A stretch of 64,000 bases of DNA from Acidobacteriota bacterium (GTDB taxonomy: Bacteria > Acidobacteriota > Terriglobia > Terriglobales > Acidobacteriaceae): NCBI GenBank assembly GCA_003225075.1, contig QIAP01000041.1, positions 1 to 64,000 of the forward strand, in the 5' to 3' direction. Below, in pieces: positions 50,689 through 60,039 of the stretch (its first letter is position 1; the number at the start of each line of letters is the position of its first letter). A program made the translations under genes and the position numbers. Below the pieces are notes generated by a model. It was not told where the DNA came from. It was given only the letters and a program-made list of their open reading frames with translations, and ran no database searches.

Positions 50689-53600
50689 TCAGTGCTTCGT
50701 CGCGGCAGCCCGGCGGGCGATGAGGAGGAAGCCTTTGGCCTTGGCGTCACGTTCCAGTGCTTGCAGGCGGGCGCGGCCGGCGGTTGTTTTGCCTGATTTC
50801 ACCTCTATTTCGCCCAGCGCCAACCGCGACTGAAACTCATAGCCAAGATAGCCATGCCTGCTGGCCTTGACGAGCACAGCCTCAAGACTCCGTTTGGCAG
50901 CCTCGGTTTCGTCCTGACGGGAATGATTGGCCGCAGCCGCGCGGATACGCGCCGCGGCAATATCCACTTCGAAATGCACTGGAATCACTCCGCTGCGTGC
51001 GGACAGCTCTTGCGCGGTTTGGATTACTTTCTGCGCTTCGCTGGTCTTGCCCTGCTCCAAAAGTGAGCGCGCCAGCACCGAATCAGTTACCGCTACATTT
51101 TCCTCCGACTTCAGCTTACCGAACTCCCCGGCGGCCTGCCGGGCCAGGGCCTCCGCTGCTGCGGGTTGTCCTTCGTCCAGTGACAGAGCAGCCAGGCTAG
51201 CGCGACTCGCGGCGGTGGTCCATTGCTCACCAATCTCGGTTCGGATGGCCAGCGCCTCCTCTCCTTTCATGCGGGCCGCCACCAGATCGCCTTGCGCCGA
51301 AAGCGTTTCGCTCAATCCCGCGAGCTCGAACGCCATGCCCCGCTTATAGCCGGTTTCCTGGGTAATGTTGAGCGCCTGCTCGTACATCTTCTTCGATTCC
51401 TCCAGTCCGCCCATCTCGTAGAGCAGGAGGCCCAGGTTGCCCATGGTGGAGGCCATTCCTCTCTTGTCTCCTACCTCGGCGAAATACTCGAGCGCCTCCT
51501 CGTGCATTTTTCTGGCGCCCGCAAGATCTCCTTGGCCATCGAGCACATTGCCCAAGTTTCCCAGCACCCCGGCGAGGCCGCTCTTCGATGCAATTTCCCG
51601 CTGCAGTGGCAGCGCCTGCTCATACGTCTTTTTTGCAGCGGCCAGATTCCCCTGGTCATAAAGCACGTTGGCAATGGCGTTGATGGCTTTGGCCATCCCT
51701 TTGCGATTGCCACTTTGGCGAAACAGGGCAAGCGAGTCTTCGTACATTTTCTTGGCGCCGTTGAAATCTCCCTTGTCGTAGAGCACGCCTGCGGTGGTGT
51801 ACTGGGTCGATGCCACGCCCTGGGTATCGCCCGCCGCAGCGAAAAGACTTCTTGCTTTCGCCAGTGGGTCGGCCGACTTCTGCAATTCTCCTAGCCGGTC
51901 GAACGCCCAGCCTTGCTCGATCAGCGCTCGCGCCACGAGAAGGCGAGCCTCATGCCTTTCGCCCTTTTCGACGGCGTTCGAGGCAGCTTGCAGTTCACGC
52001 TTGAAATCGCCGAGGGATTCCGCAATGCTGCCTTCCGCCAGGTCAATGCGCGGATCCTCACGGGCGGGACCGGGCAGGTTCCGCAACGCTACCAGAGTGC
52101 TGAGAGCTTCCTTCCCGCGACCTCCGGAAACTTGCGCGGCCATCAGCCTCAGGGCGTAGTCCAGATTATCCGGGAAGGACTCCCACAACTTGAGATAGAC
52201 CTCGGCTGCTTTGTCCCACTGGTTGGCGAACTGGTGATAGCTCCCCTCGACTGACAGGCGCTCCTCGCGCGATAGTTTTGCGGACAGGTCGAAAGCCTTC
52301 TTGGCCTCCCCTTGTGCCTTGGCATCAAAACCCAGGTCAGACCAGGCTGCCGCAAGCGCCGAATGCGCCAGGGCGTAGTGGGGATCCGCCGCGACCGCCT
52401 TCTCGAGAAGCTCTCGCGCCGCCAGCGCATCGAAGACACGCAGCTTCACCAGCCCTTGCGAATAAAGTCGCGCAACCTCAGTATCTGATGGAAGGGAGGC
52501 TCGCAGACCGGCGCTTTCCGAGGTTGAAACTTCACCTATACCGAGTTTCTGGCGAAGACTCTCGCCAGTACGTGCCACCAGATCGAGAAGACTGCTTTCC
52601 GTTCCCATTTGCGAAACGGAGGCAATCGTCTCTCCTGCGACTGCATCCTGCAGCCGCAGGTCCAGACGTACCTGCCCGCCAGCGTCTTTTCCCCCGTTGT
52701 AAAACGAGCCGATCACCACGAAATCTGCGCCAAGGTTTTTACGAATTCGAGCCAGCGTGTCCGGAGCGTAACTGTCCGCCTCTGGCAGCGAGAGCTCAAC
52801 CCTGGTGCGCGCCACATTTTCACCCGAAACCGTACGGAGATTTTCGCCCACCGCCAATTCAGTGGTGAGCATTTCTGAAAGAGCGGTGGAGAGCCACGCC
52901 TCATCGGGCCGTCCCGATAGATTCTTGAAACCAAGTACGGCCACCGAACGACGTCCTCTGGCCGGCACACTTGCTCTGCTTGAACTATTTCTTCCCAGCA
53001 GCCGGTCGCGCCACCCGCGAAGATTCAGGCCGAGAGTCAACCCGATCAGAAGGATAATTGACAGCCCGAGGGCAGTGGCGGACCACCGGAGGGGAGCCCT
53101 TGCCACCGGTCCGACGCCCGCGGTTATACCTTGGAGCGTAACCAGTAGCTCCCTGGCCGACTGATAACGCTTCTCCGGTTTCTTGTCGAGCGCCTTCATC
53201 ACGACGCTTTCGAACGCGGGTGTGATGTGGCGATTGTGTACGCTTACCGGCGTCACTGCCTGGTGCAAGATGGCCCCAATCAACTCGGCAGTCTGAGGCT
53301 GGGGAAAGGGGCGCCGACGGGTGGCCATCTCGTACAGCACCGCCCCTATTCCCCAGATGTCGCTGCGGGCGTCACATCTCTCTCCGCGCAGTTGCTCGGG
53401 TGCGATGTACGGTAGGGTGCCCCGCACCTCCTGTGATTGAGCGAGGCTCACAGTGAGATCTACTTCGCCTTGCGGTTGCATTAACTGCGCCAACCCGAAG
53501 TCCAGAATCTTCAACCGACCGTCGGGCGTCAGACGCAAATTGCCCGGTTTGAGGTCGCGGTGAATTACCCCGTGCTCGTGGGCCGCGACTAGGCCTTCAG

Positions 53601-53964
53601 CTAACTGGGTTCCCAGTCGCACGATTTCCGCTTCCGTTAGCGCTCCAGTTGCCAGGTTGGTATCCAGCGTGGTTCCCGGTATGTATTCGGTCACCAAAAA
53701 GTCCACGCCATCTTGGTTGCCAAACTCAAAGACGGTTTCGATGTTAGGGTGGTTCAGCTTGGCGAGTGCGAGCGCCTCCTTGCGGAATCGCTTGCGTGCA
53801 CTCTCATCAGCCAGCATGCCGGCAAAAAGAACTTTGAGAGCGACGTCGCGGTCGAGTTGCTCATCGTGGGCACGGTAAACAATACCCATGCCACCGGCAC
53901 CAATTTGCTCAATGATGCGATAGTGGCCAAGTACCTGGCCGACGAGTTGGAAGGGGGCGGTCAT
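50689..53964 (-). CDS. Membrane Ser/Thr protein kinase with periplasmic TolB-like and TPR domains
   Basis: 1091 residues. Residues 14-280 form a PknB-type kinase (IGAGGMGIVYRAHD, VALKV, HRDLKPGNL, LDFGLAQ, APEQLRGE), with all catalytic residues present. A helix at about 295-312 (ALGLSIILLIGLTLGLNL) crosses the membrane. Residues 340-470 resemble the TolB-N/FlgO-type domain (RSVAVLGFKNLSGRPDEAWLS, LGADFVVIGSFY). From about 480 on, at least ten TPR-like repeats follow (VLGNLGNVLDGQGDLAGARKMHEEAL split in repeats, GNLGLLLYEMGGLEESKKMYEQAL). This layout is common in Acidobacteriota; ligand and targets are unknown. It is monocistronic. Confidence 0.92.
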   Translation of the reverse strand: MTAPFQLVGQVLGHYRIIEQIGAGGMGIVYRAHDEQLDRDVALKVLFAGMLADESARKRFRKEALALAKLNHPNIETVFEFGNQDGVDFLVTEYIPGTTLDTNLATGALTEAEIVRLGTQLAEGLVAAHEHGVIHRDLKPGNLRLTPDGRLKILDFGLAQLMQPQGEVDLTVSLAQSQEVRGTLPYIAPEQLRGERCDARSDIWGIGAVLYEMATRRRPFPQPQTAELIGAILHQAVTPVSVHNRHITPAFESVVMKALDKKPEKRYQSARELLVTLQGITAGVGPVARAPLRWSATALGLSIILLIGLTLGLNLRGWRDRLLGRNSSSRASVPARGRRSVAVLGFKNLSGRPDEAWLSTALSEMLTTELAVGENLRTVSGENVARTRVELSLPEADSYAPDTLARIRKNLGADFVVIGSFYNGGKDAGGQVRLDLRLQDAVAGETIASVSQMGTESSLLDLVARTGESLRQKLGIGEVSTSESAGLRASLPSDTEVARLYSQGLVKLRVFDALAARELLEKAVAADPHYALAHSALAAAWSDLGFDAKAQGEAKKAFDLSAKLSREERLSVEGSYHQFANQWDKAAEVYLKLWESFPDNLDYALRLMAAQVSGGRGKEALSTLVALRNLPGPAREDPRIDLAEGSIAESLGDFKRELQAASNAVEKGERHEARLLVARALIEQGWAFDRLGELQKSADPLAKARSLFAAAGDTQGVASTQYTTAGVLYDKGDFNGAKKMYEDSLALFRQSGNRKGMAKAINAIANVLYDQGNLAAAKKTYEQALPLQREIASKSGLAGVLGNLGNVLDGQGDLAGARKMHEEALEYFAEVGDKRGMASTMGNLGLLLYEMGGLEESKKMYEQALNITQETGYKRGMAFELAGLSETLSAQGDLVAARMKGEEALAIRTEIGEQWTTAASRASLAALSLDEGQPAAAEALARQAAGEFGKLKSEENVAVTDSVLARSLLEQGKTSEAQKVIQTAQELSARSGVIPVHFEVDIAAARIRAAAANHSRQDETEAAKRSLEAVLVKASRHGYLGYEFQSRLALGEIEVKSGKTTAGRARLQALERDAKAKGFLLIARRAAATKH

Positions 53965-54007
53965 CGGCGAGGAGAATGTTAGGTCCGCGAACGACGTTGG
54001 TCAATGC

Positions 54008-54041
54008 AACAGTCAGACCCATGTAACAGTCGGACACATGC
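54008..54041. repeat. Tandem pair of 17-base direct repeats upstream of the kinase gene
   Basis: AACAGTCAGACCCATGT is followed at once by AACAGTCGGACACATGC, 14 of 17 positions equal. It lies 44-77 bases upstream of the kinase start codon, a position suited to a tandem activator or repressor site. Confidence 0.5.
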
Positions 54042-54266
54042 AGTCAAACCCGCCTGACCTTCTCAGACAAACATGTTTGGGGTGCTGGCAGTCTAAGTCG
54101 GCGGAAAGGTCGGATCGGATGGCACCAAGGTTGGCAAGGACCGTATAAACCTCTTCGCTTGTTCTTTAGTAGAGACTGCAAAGCTGTTTTGCTACTCTAT
54201 TGCCGTAAGCGGTAATCCCCAGTACCCTGAGACTGGTTGGCGTGACCGGCATTCCGGTAGCCGCGA

Positions 54267-54755
54267 ATGTATTACCGAAACTTAAAACCTATGCTCATCG
54301 TCTGCATACTTTTAGCGATCATTCCACTGCTCGGTGTGGCCTGGATCTTCTCTCAAGGCTTGGCCATCACTGTAGATAATCTTTTCATGTCGCTCATCCT
54401 ACTGGCGATCTCTGCCAGCTTTGGGATAAACGTGCTGATCGAATTGCGTAACCGAAAATTGGGCGCCGGAAAATCTGGCAAAGCGGCAAGCTCATCGGCG
54501 TCCAACTCTCGGTCCTCTATCGCGTCCAATGAAGCGGTTTTAGAGAGAGGACGAGTGGAAAGTGTTCAGTTCTTCGAGTCGCACGTCGGTGAACGAAATA
54601 CATCGATTGTGATGTTGTCTGACGGCGGCACCGCCTCCCGATTGATGGCATTCGAGGGAGATCTGAGAAATGCTTTGCCGGTGGGGAAATCGGTGGAAAT
54701 TACGGCGCGAGACGATGCCGGTCGTAAGATCCTGCTCAATGTGAATTATCGCTGA
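54267..54755 (+). CDS. Two-helix membrane protein of unknown function
   Basis: 162 residues. Two hydrophobic helices lie at about 8-29 (MLIVCILLAIIPLLGVAWIF) and 38-57 (LFMSLILLAISASFGINVL), followed by a Ser/Ala-rich linker and a soluble domain of about 80 residues (VLERGRVESVQFFESHVGERN, IVMLSDGG, VGKSVEITARDDAGRKILLNV). The soluble part looks like a small beta-barrel. I do not recognise a named family. There is no clear ribosome site and no operon partner. Confidence 0.7.
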   Translation: MYYRNLKPMLIVCILLAIIPLLGVAWIFSQGLAITVDNLFMSLILLAISASFGINVLIELRNRKLGAGKSGKAASSSASNSRSSIASNEAVLERGRVESVQFFESHVGERNTSIVMLSDGGTASRLMAFEGDLRNALPVGKSVEITARDDAGRKILLNVNYR

Positions 54756-54876
54756 ATGGATGCCTAACGCAGGTTACAAGCTTCGCGAAACGCGAATCAG
54801 CATCGTCTTGGAAGCGCTTCCGGCTGGTGTTCCTCGCCTCGCGATGCGAGAGAAAATCTTCTAACGTCCCCACAAT

Positions 54877-56334
54877 TTAGTTTCCCGGCCGCGTGGACTT
54901 CTCCTCCGGCGGAGGCGGAATTGTAATGTCCACCGGTGTTACCGGGCCGAGAGTGGAGAGCGGTTTATCGAACTCAGATGTGTTTCCCACTACCAGCACG
55001 GCCAACTGATCTTTATGAATGTACTTGGCAGCAACGCGTGCAACATCGGTTGTCGTGACCTTCTCCACGCCGGCGCGATAGCGTTCCAGAAAATCAAGTG
55101 GATATCCATAGAACTCATAAGCCATGCGTTCCCGAAGGACTTTTTCCGGAGTATCGAAATTGAAGATAAACGAATTCAGGATGGAATCCTTAGAACGCTT
55201 GATCTCGTTTTCGGTAATAGGTTTCTTGGATAGGTCATCAATTTCTTGATAAATCGCTTGAATCGATTCCACCGTACTTTGGCTTTTGGTGCCGATTGAG
55301 AAGCGGAGAACGCCAGGGTGGTCAAACGCAGTACCAATGCCACCGCCTACGGCATACGCGAGTCCCTTGCCGGAACGGATATCACTGAACAGGCGCGATG
55401 AGAATCCTCCTCCGAAGGCCTCGTTGAAGACTTCAATCGCATAGTAATCGGGATTCTTGCGCGTGGTGCCGAGTTGCAGCATGCGTACGGCGCTCTGGTT
55501 CACGTCTTTCTTGTCCACCAGGTAATAAGCTGGCTTTGCGGGTTGAAACTGGATTTCGGGTTCATGCAAGGGGGGGCCCTTAGGCCACGATCCGAACACC
55601 TGTTTCAACTTTGCTTCCATGGCCGTTGAATCGAAATCGCCGGTCACGCCGAGAATGAGGTTGTTAGGGTGAACGTAACTGCGATGCCAACTCACCAAAT
55701 CTTCCCGCGTAACCGCCGCGATGGTGGCGTACTCCGCTTCGCGAGCATAGGGATTGTTCGCGCCATAGGCGAGCTTTCTGGATTCCCGCGCTGCGATTCC
55801 ACCAATCTCGTCATTGCGGCGCGAAATGGCGTCAAAAGCTCCCTTCTGTGCAAGATCAAGTTTTTCCGCCCGAAATTCTGGTTCGCCGAGCAAGTCCAGA
55901 ACAAGTTTGAAGACGTCTTCGAAATCGCCCTTCAAGCAAGACCAGCCAATACTGGTCGAATCGACGCTTCCGCTAGTCTCAACCTTCGCCGCCCGGATTT
56001 CTAGAAAGTCGTCGAGCTGATCCCCGGTCTGCGTCTTAGTTCCACCCGTACGCCAGACTTCGCCGTAAAGATCAACCAGGCCAACCTTGCTTGCGGGCTC
56101 GATTCTCGACCCGCCGCGAATGCGAATCACTCCATCAATGAGAGGCAGTTCGTGATCTTCCTGAAGAAAAATCACCATGCCATTGGGCAGCGGGACCCGC
56201 TTGGGTTCTGGTGGATGGAAAGCGGGCAACGGAGGAATCTTAATTTGCTGCCAGTCGGCCGCTTGTGCGTCGGCGCGAGGGACAGCCGCGAATATCATTG
56301 CCAGCAACAGGAGAGGCAGCGTATTCCGCTTCAT
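54877..56334 (-). CDS. M16 peptidase-like protein, non-catalytic partner
   Basis: 485 residues with a signal peptide (MKRNTLPLLLLAMIFAAVPRADA). The M16 fold is clear from RVPLPNGMVIFLQEDHELPL at the start, SYVHPNNLILGVTGDFD and FNEAFGGGFSSRLFSDIRSGKGLAYAVGGG near the R/Y motif of the C-terminal half. At the place of the HxxEH zinc site it reads VDLYGEVW, so the metal ligands are lost. In heterodimeric bacterial M16B enzymes one subunit keeps the zinc site and the other the R/Y pair, which fits this gene and its neighbour. The start overlaps the upstream stop as ATGA (56331-56334), so both are made together. Periplasmic. Confidence 0.92.
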   Translation of the reverse strand: MKRNTLPLLLLAMIFAAVPRADAQAADWQQIKIPPLPAFHPPEPKRVPLPNGMVIFLQEDHELPLIDGVIRIRGGSRIEPASKVGLVDLYGEVWRTGGTKTQTGDQLDDFLEIRAAKVETSGSVDSTSIGWSCLKGDFEDVFKLVLDLLGEPEFRAEKLDLAQKGAFDAISRRNDEIGGIAARESRKLAYGANNPYAREAEYATIAAVTREDLVSWHRSYVHPNNLILGVTGDFDSTAMEAKLKQVFGSWPKGPPLHEPEIQFQPAKPAYYLVDKKDVNQSAVRMLQLGTTRKNPDYYAIEVFNEAFGGGFSSRLFSDIRSGKGLAYAVGGGIGTAFDHPGVLRFSIGTKSQSTVESIQAIYQEIDDLSKKPITENEIKRSKDSILNSFIFNFDTPEKVLRERMAYEFYGYPLDFLERYRAGVEKVTTTDVARVAAKYIHKDQLAVLVVGNTSEFDKPLSTLGPVTPVDITIPPPPEEKSTRPGN

Positions 56335-57860
56335 TGCTGGCCCCCTTGCGGCTGGGCTGCTGAGGCCCGGGATACATTCTCGATCACGCCTACGGTCCTA
56401 TTCGTGAGGACAAAGGTTCCATTCGCGACCCGTCGTATGTCTGCTTTTGTTACCTTGTCGATGTTATCGACCTGGCGGAACAATTCGCGCCAGTCGCCGT
56501 AGCGCGATTGGTAGATACCCAACTGCAAGGCCAGGCCTTGATTGTCGGCCAGTCCACGAATCAGATTGGCCTTCGCGCGGGTCTTGATCATTTTCAGTTC
56601 CTCATCACTGATGTCTTCTTTTTTGATTCGTTCAATTTCGAAATGAATGGCATCTCCTACTTCCTGCGGCGTATGGCCAGGCAGGGGAGTGGCATAGAAC
56701 GCGAAAAGATGGGCGTACTTGTTGCCGGGAAATCCCGTGAATCCGGCGGCGAAGGACGCGATTTTCTTGTCGCGGACCAGGGCGCGGTAAAGGCGAGAGG
56801 TGCGGCCTTCCGACATTAAATCAGCAATCGCGTCATACACAGCATCGTCTTTATCGTGATAGTCCGGCCGATGATACCCCTCGATATAAAAGGGTTGAGA
56901 AGCCTCGTGCAGCACAACTCGCCGTTCAGAGTTCTGTGGCGGCTCAAGCGTGGTGCGTTCGTCCGGTGTTGGAGGAGACTGCAAGCGTCCAAAATATTTT
57001 TCAATGATGGGCATCACCTCAGTTGCCTTCACATCGCCGACGACCGCCACCACCATATTGGACGGTATGTAGTAGGTATCAAAAAAACGCTGTGCGTCTG
57101 TCGCTGAAAAGGAATTCAGGTCCGAAATCCAACCGATCGTGGGCCGATGGTAGGGATGCGCCTCGAAAGCCGAGGCGATGAACTGCTCCACCAGCCGCCC
57201 GATGGGCCTGCTATCAGTGCGCATGCGCCGCTCTTCTATGACTACATTGCGTTCGTCGTAAAACTGCCGCATGACTGGGTGCAGAAAGCGCTCGGATTCC
57301 AGATATGCCCAAAGCTCCACCCGGTTTGAAGGAAAGGCGTAGTGATACCCAGTCTCATCGTCGTTGGTGAAGGCGTTCATTCCTTCACCGCCTTCACGCT
57401 CCACGATCTCACCAAACTCGTTGGGCTTGACGTACTTGTTCGCCTCAGCAACGGCATCTTTCCAGGCTTTCTCCAGCTCTTTTACTTTCTTGTCGTCCCT
57501 GCCCACAGTTTTGTCGCGCTCCGCAATGTAGGCGGCGTATGCCTTCTCGACCTTTTCCAGCGCAACCTTCTCGGCAGAATAATTCGTTGTGCCAATCTTG
57601 TCAGTGCCCTTAAAGGCCATGTGCTCGAACATGTGCGCCAAGCCGGTTTTGCCTAGTGGGTCCTGCACCGAGCCGGCATCGACGTGGGTAAAGAAAGAGA
57701 AGACCGGGGCCTCCGGGCGCTCGTAGATCACCACCGTGAGACCGTTCGCCAGTTTCTTGACGGTGGTGCGCTTTTCAAAGGATGCCAGGTCTTGAGCGGC
57801 GGCTAGCGCAGTGGAAACAAGAAGAAGGAGGATTGCGTTTCGGATTGCACGGTATCTCAT
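56331..57860 (-). CDS. M16 family zinc metallopeptidase, catalytic subunit
   Basis: 509 residues with a signal peptide (ILLLLVSTALAAAQ). The zinc-binding HMFEH lies at His76-His80, within TGLAHMFEHMAFKGTDKIG, and the third ligand Glu is expected in the NAFTNDDETGYHYAFPSN region. The second half has FYIEGYHRPD and GRTSRLYRALVRDKKIA. It belongs to M16B processing-peptidase-like enzymes, here periplasmic. The insert ERDKTVGRDDKKVKELEKAW between HxxEH and the downstream ligand looks like a helical hairpin found in several bacterial members. It is translated just before its degenerate partner through an ATGA overlap. Confidence 0.94.
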   Translation of the reverse strand: MRYRAIRNAILLLLVSTALAAAQDLASFEKRTTVKKLANGLTVVIYERPEAPVFSFFTHVDAGSVQDPLGKTGLAHMFEHMAFKGTDKIGTTNYSAEKVALEKVEKAYAAYIAERDKTVGRDDKKVKELEKAWKDAVAEANKYVKPNEFGEIVEREGGEGMNAFTNDDETGYHYAFPSNRVELWAYLESERFLHPVMRQFYDERNVVIEERRMRTDSRPIGRLVEQFIASAFEAHPYHRPTIGWISDLNSFSATDAQRFFDTYYIPSNMVVAVVGDVKATEVMPIIEKYFGRLQSPPTPDERTTLEPPQNSERRVVLHEASQPFYIEGYHRPDYHDKDDAVYDAIADLMSEGRTSRLYRALVRDKKIASFAAGFTGFPGNKYAHLFAFYATPLPGHTPQEVGDAIHFEIERIKKEDISDEELKMIKTRAKANLIRGLADNQGLALQLGIYQSRYGDWRELFRQVDNIDKVTKADIRRVANGTFVLTNRTVGVIENVSRASAAQPQGGQQ

Positions 57861-58037
57861 CAGACCTCCGCAACGGTTGGACGTGCCAAAAACCAGGCAG
57901 AAATCGAAGTTACGTTGCGGGGAGGGGAATTGTCAAACTTGGGAGCAACACCCCTGCCAAAGAGTCACACAAACTTCCAGCCTACTGACCCGGTCAGAGG
58001 CATCCCAGAATCGCGGCGGATATACTAAAGAGCTTTC

Positions 58038-59153
58038 ATGCAATCGACTGGCATCAAAAGGGGCAGTGTGAGCGAATCGCAACTGGTGGAAATCGCTGGC
58101 AGGAAACTGAAACTCTCGAACCTGGACAAAGTCTTATATCCGGCGACCGGGTTTACCAAAGGCCAGGTAATCGACTATTACGCGCGCATCGCTCCCGCGC
58201 TGCTGCCGCATCTCGCTGGACGCCCGCTGACCATGAAAAGGTATCCCGGAGGAGTGGATGCCGAATTCTTCTTCGAGAAAAATGCGCCCATGCACCGGCC
58301 GGACTGGGTGAAAACCGCCCCTATCTGGAGTCATGGAAATCGCCGCAATGTGAATTACATTCTTGCCAACGATCTTCCCACGCTGATTTGGATCGCAAAT
58401 TTGGCAGCACTGGAACTCCACCCCTCGCTCTCGCTTGCTAAAAATATAGAGTGTCCGACGATGATAGTTTTCGATCTGGATCCCGGGCCTCCCGCGAATA
58501 TCGTTCAATGCGCGCAAGTGGGGCTGTGGGTGCGAGAAATCTTCGATCACTTCGGCCTTAGGAGTTTCGCCAAGACATCTGGTTCCAAGGGACTTCAAAT
58601 TTACGTTCCGCTGAATACGCCCACCAGTTATGACGTGACCAAGCCCTTTGCCCATGCTTTGGCGCGCTTGCTGGAGCAGGAGCATAAGGAACTCATCGTT
58701 TCCGACATGAAAAAACAGTTGCGCACTAATAAAGTGTTTGTGGACTGGAGCCAGAACGATCAGCATAAGACGACCGTGTCTGTGTATTCGTTGCGTGCTC
58801 GCGAACGGCCGACGGTTTCTACGCCGGTGACCTGGGATGAAGTCGAGCACATCCTAAAGAAAAAAGATCCCAAGTTGCTCGTTTTCGAAGCCGACCAGGT
58901 GCTCCGGCGCACGGAGAAAATGGGCGATCTGTTCGAGCCCGTACAGAAGCTTAAGCAAAGGCTGCCCGATCTGGCTAAGCTGGCGAGCGTTGCACCCGAA
59001 GCCGCAACGGTCGATTTGGCTGCCGAGGCAGAGAAGGTAACCGCGCCGAGAACGAAAGCGCAAAAAAAGACATCACAGAAACAACCTGCACGCAAAGAAC
59101 TCGCGGCAATGGAGAAGAAAAACGCGTCTCGCAAAAAAGCGTCGCGAGTATAA
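58038..59153 (+). CDS. LigD-type archaeo-eukaryotic primase-polymerase, stand-alone
   Basis: 371 residues. It corresponds to the polymerase domain of bacterial NHEJ ligase D: LSNLDKVLYPATGFTKGQVIDYYARI, RPLTMKRYPGGVD, FFEKNAP, MIVFDLDPGPP with the catalytic Asp pair, SGSKGLQIYVPL and VFVDWSQND. No ligase or phosphoesterase domain is attached, and there is no Ku gene in the window. The C-terminal 60 residues are Lys/Ala-rich (AQKKTSQKQPARKE) and histone-like, suited to DNA binding. Expected role: gap filling at broken DNA ends, with ligase and Ku encoded elsewhere. ATG 58038 is assumed as start. Confidence 0.92.
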   Translation: MQSTGIKRGSVSESQLVEIAGRKLKLSNLDKVLYPATGFTKGQVIDYYARIAPALLPHLAGRPLTMKRYPGGVDAEFFFEKNAPMHRPDWVKTAPIWSHGNRRNVNYILANDLPTLIWIANLAALELHPSLSLAKNIECPTMIVFDLDPGPPANIVQCAQVGLWVREIFDHFGLRSFAKTSGSKGLQIYVPLNTPTSYDVTKPFAHALARLLEQEHKELIVSDMKKQLRTNKVFVDWSQNDQHKTTVSVYSLRARERPTVSTPVTWDEVEHILKKKDPKLLVFEADQVLRRTEKMGDLFEPVQKLKQRLPDLAKLASVAPEAATVDLAAEAEKVTAPRTKAQKKTSQKQPARKELAAMEKKNASRKKASRV

Positions 59154-59239
59154 TCTGCAAGTCCCCGCCTAATTCCACCGAATAACAGTTCACTTCGGAC
59201 GTTCGGTGCCGCTGGCCTTGTGGGGCGGGATTTCTAGCC

Positions 59240-59953
59240 ATGGCGCAACTATTCGCTGGTACCTCCGGATGGGCGTATCCGAGCTGGAAGCCCGAGTTCT
59301 ATCCCGAAAAGCTTCCCCAGAAGAACTTTCTCAAGCACTACACCACGCAACTTAATACCGTCGAAGTCAATTTCACTTTTCGCCAGTTGGTGAAGGAAAC
59401 CACTATCGAAAAGTGGCTCAACGAAAGCCCGCCGGAATTTCGTTTCGGCATTAAGGCCCACCAGGTCATCACTCACATCAAACGTCTCAAGGACACTGAA
59501 GATTTTGTAAAGCGATTTCTGGGTACGATTGAAGCGCTGGCGCGTGCTGACAGGCTTGGCCCAGTATTGTTTCAACTTCCGCCTAACCTGAAGGCCGACA
59601 GGGAAGTGCTCAACACTTTTCTTTCTACTGTTCCACGCGGCCTGCGTGCCGCATTTGAGTTCCGCCATCCATCCTGGCTCACTGATGAAATATTCGATTG
59701 CTTACGCAGCCGCAACATTGCATTGTGCGTCGCCGAAACTGAGGAGAGGACAACTCCGGACGTAGTCACAGCCGATTTTTGCTATTACCGTTATCGCAAG
59801 CCGACCTATACTGCCGAAGAGCGTCGCTCCATGGTGGATCGAATGAAAGAGCATTTGCGGGAGAATCGCAATGTTTTTGCCTACTTCAAGCACGAAGAGA
59901 CGCCCGAAGGCGCGCTGTACGCGGTTGACGTGTTGCGCGGCATGAATACGTAA
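59240..59953 (+). CDS. DUF72 family protein (YecE-like)
   Basis: 237 residues. Motifs of the TIM-barrel DUF72 family: AGTSGWAYPSWKPEFYPEKLPQ split in two strands, TVEVNFTFRQL, FRFGIKAHQVITH, GPVLFQLPPN, AFEFRHPSW and a final FAYFKHEETPEGA. Its length is normal. The biochemical function is unknown. It follows the LigD polymerase gene on the same strand, 86 bases apart; DUF72 and LigD-type genes are often seen close together in bacteria, so a DNA-repair link is possible. Confidence 0.92.
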   Translation: MAQLFAGTSGWAYPSWKPEFYPEKLPQKNFLKHYTTQLNTVEVNFTFRQLVKETTIEKWLNESPPEFRFGIKAHQVITHIKRLKDTEDFVKRFLGTIEALARADRLGPVLFQLPPNLKADREVLNTFLSTVPRGLRAAFEFRHPSWLTDEIFDCLRSRNIALCVAETEERTTPDVVTADFCYYRYRKPTYTAEERRSMVDRMKEHLRENRNVFAYFKHEETPEGALYAVDVLRGMNT

Positions 59954-60039
59954 GATGCTCTCGCAGTTTTCTCGCCTGTGAGAACTGGCATCCGCCTCAT
60001 TACTTTTCTCGGCGTCCGATAACTTGCATACTCAAATTA

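Noticed and set aside
59966-59989. Terminator between DUF72 and xerD genes
   Set aside because: CAGTTTTCTC and GTGAGAACTG pair imperfectly and no T-run follows, so an intrinsic terminator is not supported.
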